Position numbers and translations under genes: made by a program | Notes under the pieces: model-generated | Told to the model about the DNA's origin: nothing | Database searches by the model: none | What the model saw: the letters and a program-made list of their open reading frames with translations, nothing else | NCBI GenBank assembly: GCA_963710535.1 | Contig: CAVQAW010000008.1 | Coordinates: 372,001 to 436,000, forward strand | Direction of reading: 5' to 3' | From: Pelagihabitans sp963710535 | GTDB lineage: Bacteria; Bacteroidota; Bacteroidia; Flavobacteriales; Flavobacteriaceae | Length of the DNA stretch: 64,000 bases | In this document: positions 61,292 to 64,000 of the stretch, in pieces | Numbering within the stretch: position 1 is the stretch's first letter | Layout of the letters: every line of letters starts with the position of its first letter

Positions 61292-62872
61292 TTAAATTAA
61301 AGGCATTTTTATATAGAAAGTGCTGCCTTTTCCTTTTTCACTTTCTGCATAGACCTCCCCTTGGTGGTCCTCAACGATTTTCTTCACATAAGCAAGACCA
61401 AGGCCGTGGCCTTTTACGTTATGAATATCGCCTGTTGGTTCTCTATAGAATTGCTCAAAAACCTTTTTCAGCACCGTTTTGCTCATCCCAGCCCCCTGGT
61501 CTTCTATTTTAATGACGATAAAATTTTTGGCCACTTCGGTGTGCACATCTATTTTAGGGGCTTCAGGTGAATACTTTATCGCATTGTCGAGTATGTTGAC
61601 GATGACATTGGTAAAATGCATCTCGTTTGCCAATACCTCGCAACGTTCCGCATCGAAATGCGTATTGATATAGCCTTGTCTATCCTTGACGATAAGTTCA
61701 ACATGATTGATGGCATCTTGCACGATTTCATGTAAGTTGACCCTGTCCTTGCTGATATCGAGTTGGTTTTTTTCCAGTTTCGAGATACGGAGCACATTCT
61801 CAACTTGGGCGTGCATCCTTTTATTTTCGTCCCTGATCATTTGTAAATAACGCATCACTTTCTCCTTGTCGTCAATAATCTTGGGATTTCGAATGGCCTC
61901 AACCGCTAGATTAATTGTAGCGATCGGCGTCTTGAATTCATGGGTCATATTGTTGATGAAGTCAGATTTGATTTCTGAAATCTGCTTCTGTTTGATCAGC
62001 TGATAGATGGCGCTGGAGTATGAAGCTACAATTACCAAGGTAAAAACCAGGGATAAAATCGCCATGCCCAAAATGGATTGGATCAAAAATCGTTTCTTCG
62101 TGGGGAACGTCAACAGCAAAGAAAAGTCGGTATCCCCATCACTGTCCTCAAAAATCGGTGCCTTGTAAAGGGTGCTGTTGGCAAATTTAAATTTTGGGGA
62201 TTTGATCTTGGTGGGCAAGCCTTTGCTGTAGATGCCGTATTCGTAAGGTATATCCCAATTGCGTTCGTTTAGCTCCCTGTTGAGCAGCAGTTCGATTTCC
62301 TGTTTTGAAACCCTTTGGTGAATGGGCACTTTTTTTGCATACTCACTGAAAACATCCTCAAAGGCCGCCTTATCAATACTGGATAAGGTTCCGATTTTCT
62401 CCAATTTTTGGATCGGGTTCAATCGATAATTCTTGCCATCGATATCATAATCTTCCCTAAAGATCGTTTTCGTACGCTTGCTGGTAAAATTTTTGATGGT
62501 AGTGGTGTCTTCCCCATTACCGTTGTCAAAGAACGTGGATGCAATATTATAGTCCTCCTCTAAAATACCATGCGAATAATATAGTATTTCATTGGAGTTG
62601 ATGTCCCGATCAATAAAAAAGATGTTTCTTAGACTGGAAGATTTAGGTTCTCCTATACTGTCTTTTAAATTAAGATAGCGATCAAAGTAATCTCTGGTCT
62701 CCCGCTGTGCGATCTTATCGGTAACCCTGGCCAAGACCTGCGAGACAGCATTGGCAAATTGTTCTTCCTTATCCTCTACAGACTTTTTGATCCAAAAACC
62801 CTGGACAAAAATTATCCCTATCAGGGATAAACTCATCAGAACAACCAAAAGAACAAATAACTTCTTGTTCAT
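61292..62872 (-). CDS. Sensor histidine kinase, RprX type
   Basis: The 526-residue kinase has a first membrane helix at about 5-27 (FVLLVVLMSLSLIGIIFVQG), a periplasmic sensor domain to about 250, a second helix (SILGMAILSLVFTLVIVASY), then a HisKA domain with NNMTHEFKTPIATINLAVEA and an ATPase domain with NVIVNILDNAIKYSPEAP (N box), KIEDQGAGM and GHGLGLAYVKKIVEDHQGEV. It is the upstream gene of the pair with the OmpR-type regulator. coaE lies 75 bases upstream on the same strand. Confidence 0.93.
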   Translation of the reverse strand: MNKKLFVLLVVLMSLSLIGIIFVQGFWIKKSVEDKEEQFANAVSQVLARVTDKIAQRETRDYFDRYLNLKDSIGEPKSSSLRNIFFIDRDINSNEILYYSHGILEEDYNIASTFFDNGNGEDTTTIKNFTSKRTKTIFREDYDIDGKNYRLNPIQKLEKIGTLSSIDKAAFEDVFSEYAKKVPIHQRVSKQEIELLLNRELNERNWDIPYEYGIYSKGLPTKIKSPKFKFANSTLYKAPIFEDSDGDTDFSLLLTFPTKKRFLIQSILGMAILSLVFTLVIVASYSSAIYQLIKQKQISEIKSDFINNMTHEFKTPIATINLAVEAIRNPKIIDDKEKVMRYLQMIRDENKRMHAQVENVLRISKLEKNQLDISKDRVNLHEIVQDAINHVELIVKDRQGYINTHFDAERCEVLANEMHFTNVIVNILDNAIKYSPEAPKIDVHTEVAKNFIVIKIEDQGAGMSKTVLKKVFEQFYREPTGDIHNVKGHGLGLAYVKKIVEDHQGEVYAESEKGKGSTFYIKMPLI

Positions 62873-62947
62873 CTTTTGAGCTAAATTAAAGATTTAACAT
62901 TTAGTTTATTCCACGTTTAACCAAACCTTAACAAATATGTTAAAATT

Positions 62948-63541
62948 TTATTCCGCTGCGGAATCGTCGAGGAGGGCGAGATGAATCGCTTGGACTTTTT
63001 TCAAGGTTTTTGAACGATCCCGATTATCAATCACAAAATCCGATAAGGGTATTTTACGCGCATCGGGCCATTGATTGTCCATCCGCATCATAATTTGGCT
63101 TTTCGATATCTTATCCCTTTTTATAACACGCTGTAAACGAGTGCTTTGCGGAGCAATAACCAAGATGATGGCATCATAAAATGCCTCCTTCCCGTTTTCA
63201 AAAATGATGGCCGCTTCCTGAATGACGTAAGGCGCAGCCTGATCTTTCATCCATGATAAAAAGTGGTTCCGTACGGCAGGATGGACAATGGCATTCAGCT
63301 TTTTCAATAAATCCTTGTTTTGAAAAACTTGGTCTGAAATGAAGCTTTTGTTTAAGGTATTGCCTTTGTAGCACGTACTTCCAAATAATTCAATGATTCC
63401 GTTTTTTACTATTTCGGATGACTCCATTATTTTTTTGGCTTCCTTATCGGAATTGTAAACTGGGACACCCAAGTCGGTAAACATCTTAGCTACCGTCGAT
63501 TTTCCACTTCCTATTCCCCCTGTGAGTCCTATGATCTTCAT
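62948..63541 (-). CDS. coaE: Dephospho-CoA kinase
   Basis: CoaE makes CoA from dephospho-CoA in the last step of the pathway begun by PanB. The 197-residue product has the P-loop IGLTGGIGSGKSTVAKMF, the Asp motif VPVYNSDKEAKKIM, HPAVRNHFLSWM, YVIQEAAIIFENG and APQSTRLQRVIKRD. KVQAIHLALLDD closes the chain. Its start overlaps the YbbR gene stop by four bases (ATGA), so they are co-translated. Confidence 0.95.
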   Translation of the reverse strand: MKIIGLTGGIGSGKSTVAKMFTDLGVPVYNSDKEAKKIMESSEIVKNGIIELFGSTCYKGNTLNKSFISDQVFQNKDLLKKLNAIVHPAVRNHFLSWMKDQAAPYVIQEAAIIFENGKEAFYDAIILVIAPQSTRLQRVIKRDKISKSQIMMRMDNQWPDARKIPLSDFVIDNRDRSKTLKKVQAIHLALLDDSAAE

Positions 63542-64000
63542 TCCCGCTTCAAAATAAAGTCTGCTTCATTATCGATAATTTCTGCCGTGTACACCGTTAA
63601 TGGCCTTTTGCGGATAAATAGCCTTAGTTTTTTTTGTTCTGGAGAGTCCAAGGTACCGTAGTCGGCAAAAACTTGAAAATCGGAAGCCGTGATTCCTTTC
63701 AGTTCCTCCAGTTTGGCTTTGATCAATATCTTGGCCACTTCCGGAAAGGTTTGTATTACTGTGCCCTGGGGCAGGTTCAAGACCTGAATGGGCACATTGA
63801 TGACCTTTTCCGAGAACTTCGCCACCTTGCCTTTTATTTGTACTGTTTTGGTCGAATATTTGGTGTTCGTCAAGGTATCGGGTTTGAGGAGGTTGACCTG
63901 AATTGAAAAATCTTGCTGCAGGTCGTTGAGCTCGAGCGTTTCGGTGGTCACGGAAACCAAGGTATCTATTTCATTTTTAGGCCCGCTGACGGTAATTTGA
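63538..64000 (-). CDS. YbbR/CdaR-like domain protein (partial)
   Basis: The gene runs off the right edge; 154 codons of its C-terminal end are visible. The text VSGPKNEIDTLVSVTTETLE and the strand pattern (VQIKGKVAKFSEKVINVPIQ) fit YbbR domains, the extracytoplasmic repeats found in CdaR, a partner of the c-di-AMP cyclase. No catalytic motif is expected. Its end overlaps coaE, the usual Bacteroidota order. Whether a cdaA gene lies upstream cannot be seen. Confidence 0.8.
   Translation of the reverse strand, partial: QITVSGPKNEIDTLVSVTTETLELNDLQQDFSIQVNLLKPDTLTNTKYSTKTVQIKGKVAKFSEKVINVPIQVLNLPQGTVIQTFPEVAKILIKAKLEELKGITASDFQVFADYGTLDSPEQKKLRLFIRKRPLTVYTAEIIDNEADFILKRE

Noticed and set aside
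1..64000. Insertion sequences, phage genes, CRISPR arrays or genomic-island boundaries
   Set aside because: No transposase, integrase, direct repeat array or attachment-site pattern was seen. Gene order is that of an ordinary chromosomal region.

Overview
The window looks like chromosomal DNA of a marine-type Flavobacteriaceae bacterium (phylum Bacteroidota), close in character to the Muricauda/Zobellia/Maribacter group. Signs in the sequence are: a PorP/SprF-type outer-membrane barrel, an RprX/RprY-like two-component pair, many short lipoproteins with LxxC-type lipoboxes, a TPR-plus-LuxR/LytTR signalling block, a menaquinone pathway, a bacillithiol-type YtxJ, a Bacteroidota-style ABC-F protein, and several promoters that match the Bacteroidota -7 element TAnnTTTG. 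No insertion sequence, phage gene, CRISPR array or tRNA was seen. The only RNA gene found is the small SRP RNA at 32889-32984 on the minus strand. No gene-free stretch exceeds 300 bases; the longest gaps are 52690-52972 and 9860-10124.

Layout. 0-5 kb (minus strand): a partial membrane protein, the S1-like RNA-binding protein CvfB, a DUF2853 protein, and a menaquinone operon (hotdog thioesterase, isochorismate synthase, MenD). 5-10 kb: a small plus-strand run (alpha/beta hydrolase, GNAT, VOC protein), then a secreted protein and dnaK on minus. 10-16.6 kb: L-serine dehydratase, a Tat-exported Gfo/Idh/MocA oxidoreductase facing a DUF1080 hydrolase, panB and an RluA-type pseudouridine synthase. 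16.6-25.3 kb: EamA transporter with a helical-repeat protein, leuA-leuB, a TlpA-like lipoprotein, pheT. 25.3-34.6 kb: a fasciclin protein, lipoproteins, an ABC-F ATPase with one degenerate ATP site, transaldolase, SDR, SRP RNA, glutaminyl cyclase and thioesterase.

34.6-41.1 kb is the most unusual part. A beta-helix-like lipoprotein is followed by a LytTR regulator with a non-phosphorylatable receiver, a 50-codon lipoprotein peptide with its own terminator, a TPR histidine kinase gene, a LuxR-type response regulator and a 227-residue protein I do not recognise. The N-terminal half of the kinase gene carries ten frame breaks that all run in the same direction (+1). Two closely similar A-tract/T-tract elements sit upstream of the LytTR gene and of the unknown gene.

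41-52.7 kb: glyA and fahA diverge from a shared promoter region; then a lipoprotein, ytxJ, clpB, a TetR regulator with a clear candidate operator, a PorP/SprF barrel fused to a coiled coil and a SPOR-like domain, a histidine phosphatase lipoprotein, smpB and pcm. 53-60.5 kb is a dense plus-strand run (oxidoreductase, 3-hydroxyacyl-CoA dehydrogenase, DUF1015, YggS, DnaQ/GIY-YIG nuclease, potassium channel, miaA, gluconokinase). The window ends with the RprX/Y-like pair, coaE and a partial YbbR-family gene on minus.

Start codons were moved from the longest reading frame where an internal start fits the family better. TTG starts seem real for menF, the RluA-type synthase, DUF1015 and the potassium channel. 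All functional calls come from reading the translated sequence by eye, without database searches.
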